In this document: positions 38,679 to 54,259 of the stretch, piece after piece | How positions within the stretch are numbered: position 1 is the first letter of the stretch | Layout of the letters: the number at the start of each line of letters is the position of its first letter | Source: Brevipalpus yothersi | Lineage: Eukaryota > Arthropoda > Arachnida > Trombidiformes > Tenuipalpidae | Reading direction: 5' to 3' | Assembly: GCA_003956705.1 (NCBI GenBank) | Contig: QZCP01000030.1 | Location: 62,001 to 126,000 of the forward strand | Length of the DNA stretch: 64,000 bases | Translations under genes and position numbers: made by a program | The notes under the pieces: model-generated | The model's input: only the letters and a program-made list of their open reading frames with translations | The model's database searches: none | Told to the model about the DNA's origin: nothing

Positions 38679-41647
38679 GTAGAAAAATAGCAGCTCAAAT
38701 GGTCATTCTTCATCAAGAGAGGTGAGGAGAGAGAAATTATAATTGCAGTCCTGAGCCTGGTTACTTTTCTCTCTCCAATGCTGAAGAGAATCTTTCGCAT
38801 TTCACCTTGGAATTCATGAAAAAATAATCTCACACACAAGATTGATTGAAAAAATTATAGGTATATCAACTTCATGAGGAAAAACTGAGACACACAGTAT
38901 CAATTGGATGGTGAACAGTAGGTTAATTGTCATAACTGATACAGAGGATCTGTGGTTTATGAGTATACACTATGCACTTTTCTAGGGGCTTGAAGAGAGT
39001 TATAAAATGTGATGATAACAATAATAATAAACAAGTAATAACTTACCATGTTGTGGATGTAATATTTGTCCATTAAAGCGCCATATTATTGGACGATTTA
39101 ATTTTGGATTAGCATCAACTACGCAATCAAAGTATATATCATTGCCTTCCTGGATTGTTTGCAATGATATTGTCGGTGATCCGAGTCTCAGTGAAACATG
39201 AGGTACATCTGAAATGAAAATCGAAAATAACAATAAAATACAAACTTTCAAGATTTCAAGATCATCACAAACAGCAGAAAGAATCATGAATGAATGACAA
39301 TTTCAGATCAGCTGAGCTGATGGGTTTCACAGGCAAACAAAGATTCAATAATCGATCTTATTCCATTCCACCAATATAATATTGGATTCCTTTCTTTTCG
39401 TTTTGGAGCATTTGAAGTTGGCATTTCATTCACTGACACACACACTTTTTTTCACCATCGAGTTCAATTGGAAAAGCACATTAATCATGAAGAATAAAAT
39501 ATCATTCACAAATGATGGGAATGTAGTAAAGCTTAGCATATACAGATCACACTCAGAGTCGAATCTTCAAGAGTTTATTTCCTATTCATTGCATGAGTGT
39601 ATTTTGCATGCGAGTTTTTTTTCCAGTCGATAGAAAAATAATATTGAACCCTTTTCTTGGATGATTCTTCCACTATTTCGAAACTGTCACACTGGCAAAA
39701 TTACTATCATCATTATTATTCGAGTCTTTCTTCTCCTCCTATTCTTCCTTGGTTCTGATTTTCTTCCATTCCAAATCGCTCTGTTACTCTTTTCTCTTCC
39801 ACATAAGAATCATCATTCATCCTGTTACGGTATCTTGGAATATATCACATTTTTTCATGTGATTTTCATTCCATTCCATTCTATTCTTCCTTTCTTCTCT
39901 CTTTCTCTCTCCCTCTCTTCACAAAATCAACATGCAAAGTAATACAAACTAGAGTTGGTATTCGAGAATATGAAGCCTTTTCCGAAGTAGGCTGTGTTTT
40001 GGGAATATACATCAAGAGAATGCAATTGGAATGTTCATGATGGAATTTGAGTTAACAAAAGATGAGTAATGTATTCAATAATATGGTAAAAAAATTTGTC
40101 CCAATTATGATCGGTTGAAAAAAGAGAAATATGAAACGAAGGTTCAACATGGACGTTTGAAGTCAAAATTAACAGGTAAAAAAGGTTAAAAATCATGAGC
40201 AAAGAGAAAAGTTCAGTGAGCATGATAAAATTGAAATCAGCAGCATCTACACACATATATATATACTCTTCTCTCTTTGACTTCACCAAAGCAATCAAGC
40301 CAAAGTTCAAGCATAAAAATTTGCATATAATCAAAGTAAGTCGAGCAAATTGAGAAAACTACATGGTCGTTGAAAAGATAGAATATATACAATGGTGAAC
40401 AGAATTTGAAAATAGGAGGATATCGAAATCACTGTTTTACAGCATACACAAATACTTTTCACCACAGGTTCATCAAGTAATCTGATTACTTCAATATTTT
40501 ACAGGTCAAAAAATTCAAACTCATATAACCTCAAAATAGAATCTTATAAAGGATTCCAGTGTAAAATAGTGGTGATATAGTAAAAGTAGAAGAATATAGA
40601 GGAAATCTTACAACACGTAAATACAACATTCGATAGCATATATTCTTGAGGCAAAAAGGTATTCCCGAAAGAATGCATCAAGATGAAGATTGCAACACAC
40701 ACACAGAACATGGATTGGGGAAATATTCGCGCCGAAAAAAAAGATGCATGCAAACTAACACACTATCAAGAGTCTCTCAATAAAATTTGCTGTACACATG
40801 AGTGCATAATCATGGTGAACACGGAAAACATTCTTGGGCAAAAGAGTGAAGATGAGAGGGTGAGAGGTTGATAAGATACAGGATAGGGAATAGAAAGTGT
40901 GAAAATTTGCTAATACAGAGAATATCTTCAACTTTTATCCAGAATAAGGAGAGAAAGAAGAAAAAGAAGAATCAGCTATAAGGAGACCTTTCATGTAAGA
41001 TGATGGCTGTAATCTGTAATTTATGTCTTGAACATCATTTCATTATCGATCGTGACAGAAAGATTGGAGCCAACTTAATATTATTTAGTAGCCACTTTGG
41101 GGAATAAAGGTTCATGATACGTCTATCATGAAAAGTATTCTGCAAATCCTCTACTTTTGAACGGAGAATCATTTGATCTTCATCTTTCCCAATTTTTTGT
41201 TCTTATCTTCTCTTACACCATCATCACATCATAGAGATCATCAATATTCAAACAATGTATCCACAAGAAATCAATCTATAATTTCATTCCCTTGCTTCCG
41301 CAAACATTGTTGTGAGGAGGTTATTCTCCTATTCTCGCTCATTTCGACTGAGGACAATCCAAATTTTAAAGTCAATGCTGCGATCCCTCGAAAAAATCAC
41401 TACCACTCGAGAACAAAAAAAAGATATCTGAAGAGGATAGGACAACCAAAACTTACTAACCCTAATCTACCAGAAAAAGAACACTATTCCAGATCAAATT
41501 TTCCTGGCCACACTCACTTTCACCCAAAAGCTTTTCTCTTTCTTCTTATGCTTTTCACACTTATTCTCACTAGAACGAATGGCTTCTGCATTTCTTCTCT
41601 AGCCTTTTTGCTCACTTTCACACCAGCAATGAATCTAATAATTGAAC

Positions 41648-41693
<46 letters not shown>

Positions 41694-44600
41694 CGAATTC
41701 AATTCTGCACTAGAAGCAAATAAATTCACCGGCATGGGAAGCTTCATGAGAGAGATCTAAAAATTCTCATTCAATTGTCATCATTTTATGCTGCATAGCA
41801 TCTGCTGTTACTACTACTACTACAAGTGCGGAGGTCCATTCAATCAATCTGTCCTCATGTATAGTCAGTGAAATTCGGTTCCACTTCCATGAGTCAATTC
41901 TTTGGGAATATGGAAAAGTTTTCCGCAAATAACTGTAATTCCTTCGTGTGTATGGGGAAAAGGGAAGAGAAGGGCCCATAATCTAATAGTTGGTAAGGTT
42001 AGAAAGAAATAAAATAAACACAAGTGAGTCACTTCAATCTTGGATCGATTCTTGGCCAAACCAAAAATCAAGAGTTATATTGCCAAACTTTCATTTTCTA
42101 TCCTATCTAGGGGAATATACTACAACTATTATTTCCAAAAATACTTGTGGTTCCATCAGAAAACGTATATACAGCTTGTTTCTAGAGGTCACCTGGTCCA
42201 CCTCACTTTTACTGCAAACACTATTCCCAATTTTTTCAACTTTTTTTCCATCCATGTGTATACTCTGTCATGATAACAACAACAATAATCGTACCTACAC
42301 TCTGAATAATTAACAAACTGACCCAATTACAATGTGTGAAAAAAGAAAAACAAAATCAAGCTTCATGATGGACTCCTAATTCCTACATCATCACATTAAT
42401 CCATTCCGTTTGTGTCTCATGAAATCAGATATCTTTTGGAAAACCAAAAGAGAAAGTTGGAGGTGTCAAATAAGATTGAAATGAGAATGAAATAGATGAA
42501 CAACGTGTGGAACGATTAACACCAAATAACCATCAACCACTTGGAATATCTAACCAAAGTGGGAAGAACTGTTGAAAGACGCTCTTTTTCCCGCCTCTTT
42601 CCTAGCATCAACATTGCCTGTGGCATACACATTCCTCATTTATTCTTCTCTCTTATCTTCATACGCTATTGCCTACTTTTTCTTCATCTACCAAACATCT
42701 CTCTAGTGACTAGAATTTGCTCAATTTCTTCTCTCTCTCTCTCTCTCTCTCTCTTTATCTCCCTCTTACTCAATACTTTTTTCCAACATGAAAGTATGCT
42801 TTCATGATGCATACTCTTACTCTGTTTTGATCTACATCACATTCTAGGTCTCGCTCTTATTATTCTCTTTTCCTTCTCAACATCTCTATGTTACACCCCA
42901 TTAAAACGCTATTCTTAATTATCATTTCAACATCATTAACAATGAACCACCGCAAGCAAATGAATTCAGGAAGACAAGAGAAGATAAGAGAGAAAGAGAA
43001 AGAGAAAGAGAAAGAGAAAGAGAAAGAGAAAGAGAAAGAGAAAGAGAAAGAGAAAGAGAAAGAGAAAGAGAAAGAGTGAGAGAGAGCATGAAGCTTCATC
43101 GTATTTTTTGCACACATACAGAGAAAACTTCAGGGTGTTCTGAATGTGAGGAAAAAAGTGATCAGTATTCCTGGGCTTACACTCATATTGGACGATTATG
43201 ATTGAGTAGTTATATGCTTGATTGTACGTAAAACTATTTTACAGTTAGCTTTTATCTCTCTCTCCCTCTCTCTGGATTCCAACCTTTACTTGTTAACTTA
43301 ACTCATTCATCCATGAGTGTAATGATTATCAGCATCTCAACATTTCTGTGCGTGAATATACATATGAATGTGTATAAATGGAAGGGAAGAGAGAGAAGTT
43401 AGCTGAAATGATGATAATAATTAACGAAGATGATACACTCTTGTGGATTCAGGAGAAGAAATATCAGAGACAAAAAGTAATTTAACGATATATATCGATA
43501 ACAAAAGGAATGGAGAAGAATTTTTTTCTTTCACGCTCTTTTCTTTCAGAGAAATTCAACCAGAAACCCACACACATACATTGAGGTTGCTTAACATTTT
43601 TTTCATATATCAATAGCACCTTGTTTCCGCATGAAAGCTCAATCTTAAGTAAAAAGTTATACAAGCAAATACTTGTAGCATAAAATATGAAACAAAGAAT
43701 ATTCTCAGCTGTTTCATTCATGTAGTTCTTCCAATAGAGAGAATATAAGCAGAACAAAAAAAGATTTCTTCTTAGATTCAATACTTACAGTGAACATCTA
43801 ATCTTAAATCGTTTGATATGGTTGATGCAGCAATCTTCAAGTTTTCAGAATTGCATGTTAGTATAGCATTATTATGAGATTTTTTGAGCAATAAGGTGAT
43901 ACTTGTGCTTGTTTGATGGTCACCTAAGAAAAGATTAAGAAAATAACAAAAAAAATATGCAAATTCAATATATAAAATTCGGTTCCATCCACAATATACC
44001 ACATTTTCTTACCACTCAAGGGTGTATTGTAACGTTGACCCTCAAACATCCAATATAATATGGCTTTTGGTCGAGAACCGTAAGTGGAACATTCGAATGT
44101 GGCTTCTCTTTCAGCAGCCAAAACTGGTGTAAGCTGATTAATATGAACTTCTGTGGGCTTAACTGTGATGTTGGAAAAGAGAGAAGAAAAAAAATTGTGT
44201 TATGATGAATGAATGAGAAGTGAAAAAGGACAAAAATAACACCCGAAAAGACAATGATCAAACAAGGGGTCATATGGAAGAGTGGATAAGAAGAATGGGA
44301 ATTGGTAACAAAGAGAGAGAGAGAGAGAGAGATGAAAAATAATTCCATTGACAAATGATAATGCTTCATGAAGATGTGGAAAAAAGATATGAAATGTTAT
44401 TGTTGGTATACACACATGGATAACTAGGCAAAGATTGAGTCTTCTCACATATCATTCCCTTATGATATTTGGATATCTATATTTTTTTCGAACAATATTC
44501 AATGAAATGAGAAAAAGTGGGAACAAAATGCTGGATGATAACTATAGTTGAAATGATTGTTCTATGGGCTCGATGATTGAATCTATCGTCATTTTATCTA

Positions 44601-45176
44601 CAATTGGAATAATTGTTGACATATTAAATTCAATCAACGTCTCCAATTCATCTTACAATAATAATACAAAACAAAAGCAGTAGTATTGGATGGAAAGCAG
44701 TCTAATTCACTTGTTGTTGATAAAAAGGAATCATAATTGGCAAAATTCGGATTAATTATCAGTATTCGATAGTGTTTCGCTAATTTGCACTGGCATCTGT
44801 GATGAGACCAATCTTCAGGTTCATGTTTCTGTCTCCAAAAATACATGGGAATAGCGATAGAAGATACGAAGAGAATCTCTTCGTAAGCTATTAAGGAGTT
44901 ATTCCTCTCTCTTTCACTATCTCTGCGTGTGCATGTGTATTCACTAGAAGTTACCCCAATGCTGAATGTGTCAAGTCTCCTAGGACAACCAGGAACACAG
45001 ACATCTACACACATACAGATACACACAATGGTCAGTTCCGGAAACAACTAGTGGACAGACATCATGCAATGTTCCACTGTTCTCTTTATCCCATCATACA
45101 CAATATCACTCACAATATTCATTAACAATGGTGATCGAGGTAAAGAAGAAGGAGAAAAAGATTGGAGTAACTTCTC

Positions 45177-45224
<48 letters not shown>

Positions 45225-47442
45225 AATAGATGTTACATGCAATAAATACCAGAGAGCTCAACTAGGTGAACACACATACACATAAGTAAAGAAGTATGAA
45301 AGAGGACAATATATATATGTGAAGATATAGATAATCAGCTGAAAGAAGGGATAAAAGGGAAAAAGGATTGGTCTTCCATCTATCTATCATCTTATCGTAA
45401 GAAGGTATAAAGTGAGTCTTCTTTGGGAAGTATGGGAAAGAGGTTTGAGTCTGTGAGTGGGCAGCTAGGAGAAGTAGAGAAGAGAGAGAAAATCAAGCGT
45501 AAGGAATGTGATGAAGGTGAAAATGGATGAAAAGTAATGGATAAAAGTAGGAAACAATAGCAGAGGATTTAGTAGAATGAAGAGAAAATATGTATCAGGT
45601 CAGAACTACAGACTGAAGGTTCCATTTTTTATTTTCTCTCTCTCTCTCTAGATTTGCCCACATGTTTACCACTTGTTCACTCATTTTCAGCAATGAACAC
45701 ACCAAAAGAGAAGAATAGTGAAAAGATATTAGATGAATCAAGAAGAAATTCTCAAGTAGAAACATGAGACACTAGGTACAGGAAGGAGGAAAAATCTTTT
45801 CGGGAAAAGGAAATAAGACTGTTGGTGTTTGGTGTGGTAGTTGAAGAGAGAGAAAGAAAATAAGATGATGAAAGTAAGTACACGCTTGAAATATGGAGTG
45901 AACAATGAAACGGGATAAGGATGAACAATCGGAGAGGATAGAAGGGGAGAGAGGGAGAAGGATGAAGGAAAATAGGAGGATAAAAGTGGTGAGAAAGAGA
46001 AAGAGAGAGAGAGAGAGCAAGATGCTGGATGAGGAAAAGATGAGGATGAGAGAAACTGTTTGGTGTTCTCTATCTCTTGTGAGCCAAGTGTATATGGAAT
46101 ACTTGGACTTTCCTGAGGCTCATCCATGATATTTCCTCTCTCTCCCTATTCTCAGTCTCTTCTTTTCGATAAGGTATCCAAGAGGATATAAGAAGCCGAA
46201 AGCAATAAGGGAATAGAAATGATGTCAAGATGACTTACGATTTAAGTCTAGTGTGATAGATGTTGAGGATGGAACCGTTATATTGTTATTAATCGCTTGA
46301 CAAGTGAAAATGGATAGTAAATAGTGGCGCGCTAGAGAGCCTATCATTAGTTGATTAGTTGTAACTGTTATTCCATAGGACATGAACCCAGGAGGAAAGA
46401 AGAAAAAAAGCGGATTGGAAACCATAGCACATAAAATGAGAGTAGGAAAGGGAAAAAACAGAGAATAGAAAAGAAAAGAAGAAGAAGAGAAAGAAAAAAA
46501 TACGATTAGTAATCTTGTATTAGGGTTAAAAAACAGCATCAATTATCATAATTCCTTTCCATCAATTGTGTCATTTTGAGGTGTTCAGGAGAAAAAGTTA
46601 ATTTGAAACACATTTCCAGAGAGAAAGAGAACGAAAAAATTCAATATCAATATGGATTGTTTTCAAAATTTTGGCAAAAAAGTGGAGCCTAGTAAAGAAG
46701 ACCAGGGAAAAAATTGTGATGAAATTGAATTTTCCGAGCTTCATGTTCACTTATCATGAAGATTCAATGAATTTTGATGATTTTGATATTGGTACATCCA
46801 TGGATGGTGGACCTTATTAGATTGTCTCAAGGCGGTAGAGAGTAGTAGTAGAAAGATGTAATCTGATTTTATCATATTGTCAAGATTTTGGAATCTAGAG
46901 AAGAGTTTTGGTAGGTCAAAAAATTGACCATGTCCTCTCTCGTGCATGGTTAACTGTTTGCCTGGAAGCATTTGATTTGAGATTCATTCTCTTCCTGCTG
47001 TAACAGAAACATACATTCATGACTTTGACCAGGGATATCATGATGAACAGGGAATAGCCATAGGAAGGATATTCTAGGGAAGATAATGCTTCGCTTTGTA
47101 TCTATTTGATTTGCGTGCAATTGTTCTCCAACTCATAAATATCAAGTATATCATGTGATGAAAAGATGATGAAGAGATAGAAAGAAGGATGAAGAGAAAA
47201 GCATTAATCAATTAGTGCTACCATTGATCTTATTCTCATTGCCCCAGGCGAATAGGAAGGTTTCGAATATATGTATATGTGTATATATGTACACACAGAA
47301 TGAATGGTAAGCTCCACATTTATCATGCAAATTAAGTAGAACTGAATTCATTAAAAATATGTTGACGAACTTACTAGTTGATATTCTGAGGGGAAGAATG
47401 GAAGAGAAGAAAAGCTAATGTATCTCTCTTTCTTTCTTTCTT

Positions 47443-47482
<40 letters not shown>

Positions 47483-48605
47483 ACACTGATACAGGATAAA
47501 AGATACATTAATAATTGAGTAAAGCGATTTCAAATCGCGTCAGTGACCATGTTACCGGAAACAATAGCCATTACGAAATTCTAGAGGGCATCTTTCGCTC
47601 ATAATGTATTCCCAGTATGTTTTTACATCGGTGGCAGGATTGAATCGATCAATAAATTCACAAGCTCCAAATAATTTGAGTTATTTGAACAAAGATGAGA
47701 TGAAAAAATTTCACTTCTCTCTCTCTCTTTCATATTTTTGAATAATTAGTGCATAAAGAACCGATCAATAGATATCATAACAATGCTGTTATATTTGGAT
47801 AACAATGGTCTGATTGCATCATAACAGAAGCTTTGAAAATAAAAATTCCATGAGAAGAAAAAGAATAAAAAGAAGCTTTTTTCATATTCAGAAGGTGAAA
47901 GCAGTGATATTCCATGAAAGTACACATACGTACAGTGCAGATAGATTAAATAGAGACGAAGAGAATTAAAGCAGGTATGATGGACATAAAGACTTTCCAA
48001 GCTATGATGTCAACAGAGAATTCTGAACTTTTTTTCTACTCACTACAGCATTTGATAAGTTCAATTCAACAGTATCAATAACTCTTGGGAGAATTTTTGA
48101 GTAGCATGGAGGCTCTGAAAGTGGATAAGTAACAGGACAGAAGATGCTTTCCGATAAGGCATTGTTCATTCTATATCCATCATGATTCGAAACAAATAAA
48201 GTCTCTTTCTTCTTTTTCTCTCCTGAATCAAGTATTCTTCTTTGAGAAAACATGGAAATAGAGGTCAAAAGACAGATAGATATCTTATATTCTTGGGAAA
48301 AAAGAGATCATGCTGTATTATTTCATCTCAACTCTAAGTAAATATTCACTGAGAAGCAGAAGAAAAAAGTACTCCAAAACTCTCCATATTTGTTCATCTC
48401 AGTTCTTGAAGATTTTACCCATCTCTATACTGTTTCTTTTCGATTCTCCTTCCTTTTTTTCTCAGAATATTCTCATTCTTATCCCCTCTTACTTCGATAA
48501 ACGATGAGCTTGCTAGTTGAAGAGGAAGCATCGGCATCAGGCATCTCTTGTATCACCCAAAATTGTAATGATTTTGTGTTCAAAACGATGTGGCTAACCA
48601 AAGGA

Positions 48606-48660
<55 letters not shown>

Positions 48661-51600
48661 AAGACCGAATGATGATGTCTGCATGACTGAGCCAAGTGAA
48701 CTCAGTGGAATGGTTGAAAAATTTTTCAACCACCCAAGATTGCTTGACATGAAATCATTTGATGAAAAAGAGAGAGAGAAAGAGACCAATTACTGGCTGG
48801 TCTGTATAGTGGATAGGGAAGCGAAAATTTCAAGCAAGATCAACTCTTCTGGATCCACAGCATGCTGGATGAGGCCACTCATGTGAACGAAACCCAAGAA
48901 TGATCGACATGAATTACCAGTGCTGCAAAAGTCAGACCCTGGAACCGTATTCTGTCTTTCTCTTACTTTTCTTTCTCTCTCTTTGGTTAAATTCTAGTGT
49001 ATCAGTGACATTTGCAGCAACCTTTCTGGCAAATGGAAGAAAAAAGGCAAAACTATTTCCCTTCTACTTCTTGGGATCCTCCAGAATTCTCTGGAAGCTG
49101 GATACTCGCATGCTGTTCAATCGTTTGATCATTTACTTTCTGCTTTGCATCTATTCATCGAGAATATCCTCTACTCTTCCAACTGTACGTAATCGAATCA
49201 GTCTCAGGGAAAATAGAGTTCCAAATTTTGTTCGAAAATCAATTTGAATTGAGTAAGAATCTCATCCTACGCATATTCTATAACAAGTAAGCGTAACAAA
49301 ACTATTGGTCTGAGATCGAACATGAGAAATGGAATCAGTCAGTTATTCGATAAAAGAGCTATAACTCATTGAGAAACACAAGAAAGAAAAAGAGAGAGAT
49401 AGAGATAAATTCTCAAGCAATCAAGATGATTTTCACTTTTTTCTCCACACTCTAATCTCCATGATAAAGTTCAAAGGTAACAGAATTCTCCCACGTCTCA
49501 TCTTATTTGGTGAAAGTGTATCATGGCAGAAAAATCAGAAAAAATCGAAGTACACTAACAAGTAGCATTTGATTTTTTTTCTTTCTCTTTTCGGAGTGGT
49601 TGAAGAGTAAGCATTTAGAATACCTGTCCATATTTCGATTTTTGAGATGATGTGAATCATTGAGAGATCATGTCACTTGAAATACAGAACTTTGAGAATG
49701 TGAGTAGCTGAATAAATCTTTCCACTAAACTGTGGAAGACATATATGTTCTTTGACAACTTTGGTGAAATGGAATCATGATAAAATCTACAAGGAATTTA
49801 TGATAGCTGTATCAAATTTCTTCGATTCTTACCATCTTTATCGTTGTACTCGAAAGAATCATCTATCACTACATCGTCTCTCCACCATGTTAATGAAGGC
49901 CTCGGTTTGCCTGTAAGAGAAGGAGAAGATAGTTACTGATTGTACATATAAGTTGAGGATATAATCAATTCAATTAGAGAAAATAAAGAAAAAGAATATG
50001 TGAAACAAATCCTAATAGTGAGATCTAGGCAAAAAATCAAATTCCAAAACAATAGATAGCTTGATACTCAAATAGAGTGATCTTGATTTTATGGGGCAGC
50101 ATATCACTTGCAAGATATTGACAGAATATTCTCAGATTCACATTAGTCAGACCACCATTTGAGAATATCAGATTGATCCTAATCCTTTAAGTGTCACACT
50201 TTTTATGACTAATATTTTCCTTCAATTTGAGAATCAAAATCTGCAAAATAGTCAAGATACCCATGTAAGATGGAATGCATAAGATAAAAGAGGAAATCAT
50301 CCTATCAATAATAATTTGAACAATATGAAAAATCTTGTGATGTCTCGAACAACAATCCCACAAAATCCGATATATGTTCCATGATCAGATTGACTTATCA
50401 AAAGTCAAAAGATCATTTCATATTTAGTATTTGTATTCAGGTCTTGTAAGAAGTTCATGAGAAAAATATCAAAATCGACGTGTATGCATGTGAATCTCAC
50501 TGAATTTGGAAATATTCCCATAACTTGACTCACTGTATTACGCTGAAGAAAGAATTATGTCAAATTTTCCACTATTCATAACATCAGTTCTCAAGAAAAA
50601 ACACAAGCAATGATATTTTACTTCATACAAGAATGTTTATCTGAACCCATCCTTCATTCTTCTGTACGCAGTTTCGCTCAAGTTAAACACAGCTCACATA
50701 CCATGGAAGTTATATCATGACCTTATGTTAAATGAACATTGGAAAGAAAGAAGAAAGCAAAAAGAAAGATATTGGATAGATAAAATAAATGTTGAATAGT
50801 CAAGTGATAATCGAGTTAGAAGTAAGCAAAAAGAGCTAACCGAACATGGTGAATACAGAGTACAGAAAATGAACTCTGAAAAGCGAGGTACGAATTGTTC
50901 TCGATGATTGTTTTTCCTCTCTTTTTTTCTCCTCTTTTTGAAAAAAAAGAATAGAATAGAACATAATAGAACAGAATACTGGATGGAGAGAGACACTGGA
51001 TCAGTGACAATTGAATAGTGAATTGTAATTGCCACAGAGAGAGAGACAGAGAGAGCGAGAGAGAGAGACAGACAGTGAGAGAAAAGAGCCTCAGAGGCGA
51101 AATAGATTGACGACATCAAATGAATTTAAACGCTATTGCTGAGGCTAATTTGAAATCAGTTTGATCTGAGCACGATGAGAGTCACCGAAATTGTAATTCA
51201 GTGAGAAAAAAAGGGAATACAAAATAGCTGGAGAAAGTTTTGCTTCCATTCAGATTCAATCTTTCCATTAATTTCGAAATTCTACATATATATGATGGAC
51301 TATTTCAGGAAATTCTATCACTCATAACTATCTTTAATGACTAGGACAAAACCTTCGAATAATATATATACGTCTGTGAAGGCATTATGTATATATATAG
51401 ATGACTGGAACCATTTCAGAAGGAGATTCGTCTTCATAATAACTTTTGATCAGTATTCACATCAATCATACCGTAATCAAAGTCCATTTAACCATCAAAT
51501 ATCGTCACCATGTGTGTTCAGCTAAAAACGAATCAATGGCCAAGTCTCACATATACACAGAGAAACTCTATCTTTCTCTAACTCACAGACTGGCCATATA

Positions 51601-54195
51601 TAACTAGAATAATATATTATGACTTGGAATGCATGGTAATATAAATGGTCTGTGTGTGTGTATATATATATACATGTTTTAGATATTATTCTTTCACCAT
51701 AAGCAACCCCACTTATACATATATCCACAAAACTTTTTCCCCAATTGTATATACTTCACCATAAACCTTTCTGGCTCTGACCATAATTTCACCTATTCTT
51801 CCATTCCCTTTATGTCTCACCACAAAAGTCAACCGAACCTCTCAAAAGACCATGAGGGTTGATGATAATGATGGGCATTGGTGGTTCTACGGTGTTACCA
51901 AGCCATGGCAGAATCATGTTGACTGCTACTCACTTTTCTTTATAATACAACTACTAGACTTTCGTTTTTGCTTCCGCTTTGCCTGCTATCCGAATCGAGG
52001 TTGAGTAATCAGAGAGGAAGAAAACAATTTCTTCTTCTTCTTCTACTACTACTCTCAACACTCACACACATCTAGCATCGTTATGATGAACGATCAATGC
52101 CCTGTGTATTGGGTGACTTGTTGTGAAGCACATTATCCAGAATCTAGCATCCAGCATTCTGCGTCCAGCATTCAACATCCAGAATCCGAGAGAAAGTATT
52201 CCTTCTCGTCAATGATGGTGACCTGAACATTTCCTCTCTCTCTCTCTCTTTACCTTACACATGCCACCCACAATAGATGTTGATCATCCTTGAGCGAGTG
52301 GATGTTGGCCTTTCTTATGTTTTCATTCTTTTCATTTGATTCAACTTTGTGGATCAGGCCAAGAATGAATCACACATGGAAAAGAGAGGGAAAAAAAGAG
52401 AAAGTATTCCTCCTCGTTAGCATTAACATTGCGTTAACAGTTCCGCTAACACTTTGTGCTTGTGATTCCTCTCTCCATTCCTATGGGCATGTGGAAAAAG
52501 GGATTCCCTTGAATGAAAGAGCAGAAAAGGTGCTTGTTCGATCATGTTTGGTGAATAGCCAACATAATTGGACACTTGGATAATCAGATTAATCGTCAGT
52601 CAAAAAGGCATGCTGATTTCGAATCATTTGATGTGAAACGCAAGGTTAAGATATATCTTCCCATCAATCTCTCGTGTTCTGATGGGACTCTGATGAATCA
52701 ACAATCGGTATAAGTAGTAGTTGGATAATAACATCTTATTTCCTAAAATAAATCGGAAGATAAATAAGGCATCCACTTATCACATACACACAAATTCTAT
52801 ATATACTTTAGCAAACGTAAACATATCGAATTCTCTGATCAAATTTTGTTTTCTCTGATGGCTCAGCGTAGTATTGATAATCCATTTTTCCATCATTCGA
52901 ATTGGGATAGAAGCCAAGAAAAATTTTGTCTTTGAAGCTTCCCATCGAGTATAGAAAGGTGTGTTAGATTGATATTGATTGAATTTTTCACACCATAAAT
53001 ATTTCACACAGCAAATCACAGATATGAGCCTGTGAATTTCTGAACTTTAGCCCCAAGATATGGCAAAAGGAGACAACATATAACGGCAGTGTTGTCATTT
53101 ATGGAAGTTACGAATGTACATTGATATAGTAGATAAGTGGCATATAGTCAATCAGTAAGAGAATTCTGTGGATAAGAGATTGTGACTGACCTTTAACTTT
53201 CAGCACGAATATACACATGCACACAATAGATCTTGGGCTACTTTTGGAAAACCTCTCCTCTTTCCTCTACAAAAAACCAATGCAAAGGGAATCAAAATGA
53301 TGGATGAAGTATGTAGTGAGAAAAAGTGAGCATGAAAAATAGTTCTTTTTACCAATTTTCACCATCCATTTTCTCTCTCTCTCTCTCTTTCTCTCCTTTA
53401 GAAGGAAGAAAAATTCTCCTTTTCCTCTCTTACAAAGAGAGAGAATCTGAACACCGTATACTGTGGTGAGATAAATAGAATTCCACAAATACACCAGAAC
53501 TGAACAGGACAGATAGATAGTAGTAGTAAACTCTCTATTGTGGTGAAAAGTATGCTCCGGAAAACTTGAAATGATCAGTGAGTTATGTTTGCTTTCTCTC
53601 TCTCTCTCCATGACTTTTCCATTGGTCTTGGCAACCATCATTTATCGAGAAAAATTTACAGCTCAAAATCTGAATGTGAATGATCAAAGAGAGTGGCAAA
53701 GAGAGGAAGAGAGAGAATGAAGATGACAATGCAACGAGAACGATAATAGCGAATATATGTGATTTTGAAAAGGTTTGTGATTTCAAATGTTCCTTTTGCG
53801 CTCTGTGGATACTCATATGCTCTTATAAAACTATGTCAACTGCGGAAGTTAAGATGACCAGAAGCTCATTTAAGTGAATATAGTGGCCCACAAGAGTGGA
53901 ATATTCTTTTTACCACTATTTGTATCTACATCAAACAGTTTAATGGGCAAACCATGGTCAGTTTATGGGCATACACACACCCATACACAATTTGGAAAGA
54001 AAATGAGTATGACATTCAATGACAATGGTATTCTTTCTCTCTCTCACATACACATACACACAAACAGTAACTATACTCAATGCGCCACTGTGATACTATG
54101 AACTTTTTTTCTCTCGCTTTTGAGAAATAGAAAGAAAAACGATTCTTTCCACATGTGACCCTGTATATAGTGGACATGAGTGGACATCAGAGGAG

Positions 54196-54259
<64 letters not shown>

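Larger units (their letters stand above)
39209..43788. other. Intron 8 of the Sidestep-like gene
   Basis: A 4.6-kb intron. It holds a GA run (41650-41690), a CT run (42731-42755) and a GAGAAA hexamer array (42990-43076). A + strand open frame at 41173-41760 is long but compositionally unremarkable and ends in the GA run, so I do not call it a gene. Confidence 0.6.
46365..49832. other. Intron 5 of the Sidestep-like gene
   Basis: A 3.5-kb intron. It contains CTTT/CT runs (about 47430-47480) and a GA run (48609-48655). A minus-strand frame at 48011-48235 follows a plausible acceptor and might be an alternative terminal exon (see findings). Confidence 0.55.

Noticed and set aside
41173..41760. 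195-codon + strand open frame in intron 8 of the Sidestep-like gene
   Set aside because: Mixed composition, no conserved motif, and it ends inside a GA tract. In this AT-poor-stop environment such frames arise by chance.
42990..43076. CRISPR-like array
   Set aside because: Tandem 6-bp units without spacers in a eukaryotic intron; a simple satellite.
44634..45047. Minus-strand 137-codon frame with several cysteines in intron 6
   Set aside because: The left part is CA/GA low complexity, no good acceptor aligns with the host phase, and no recognised domain is present.
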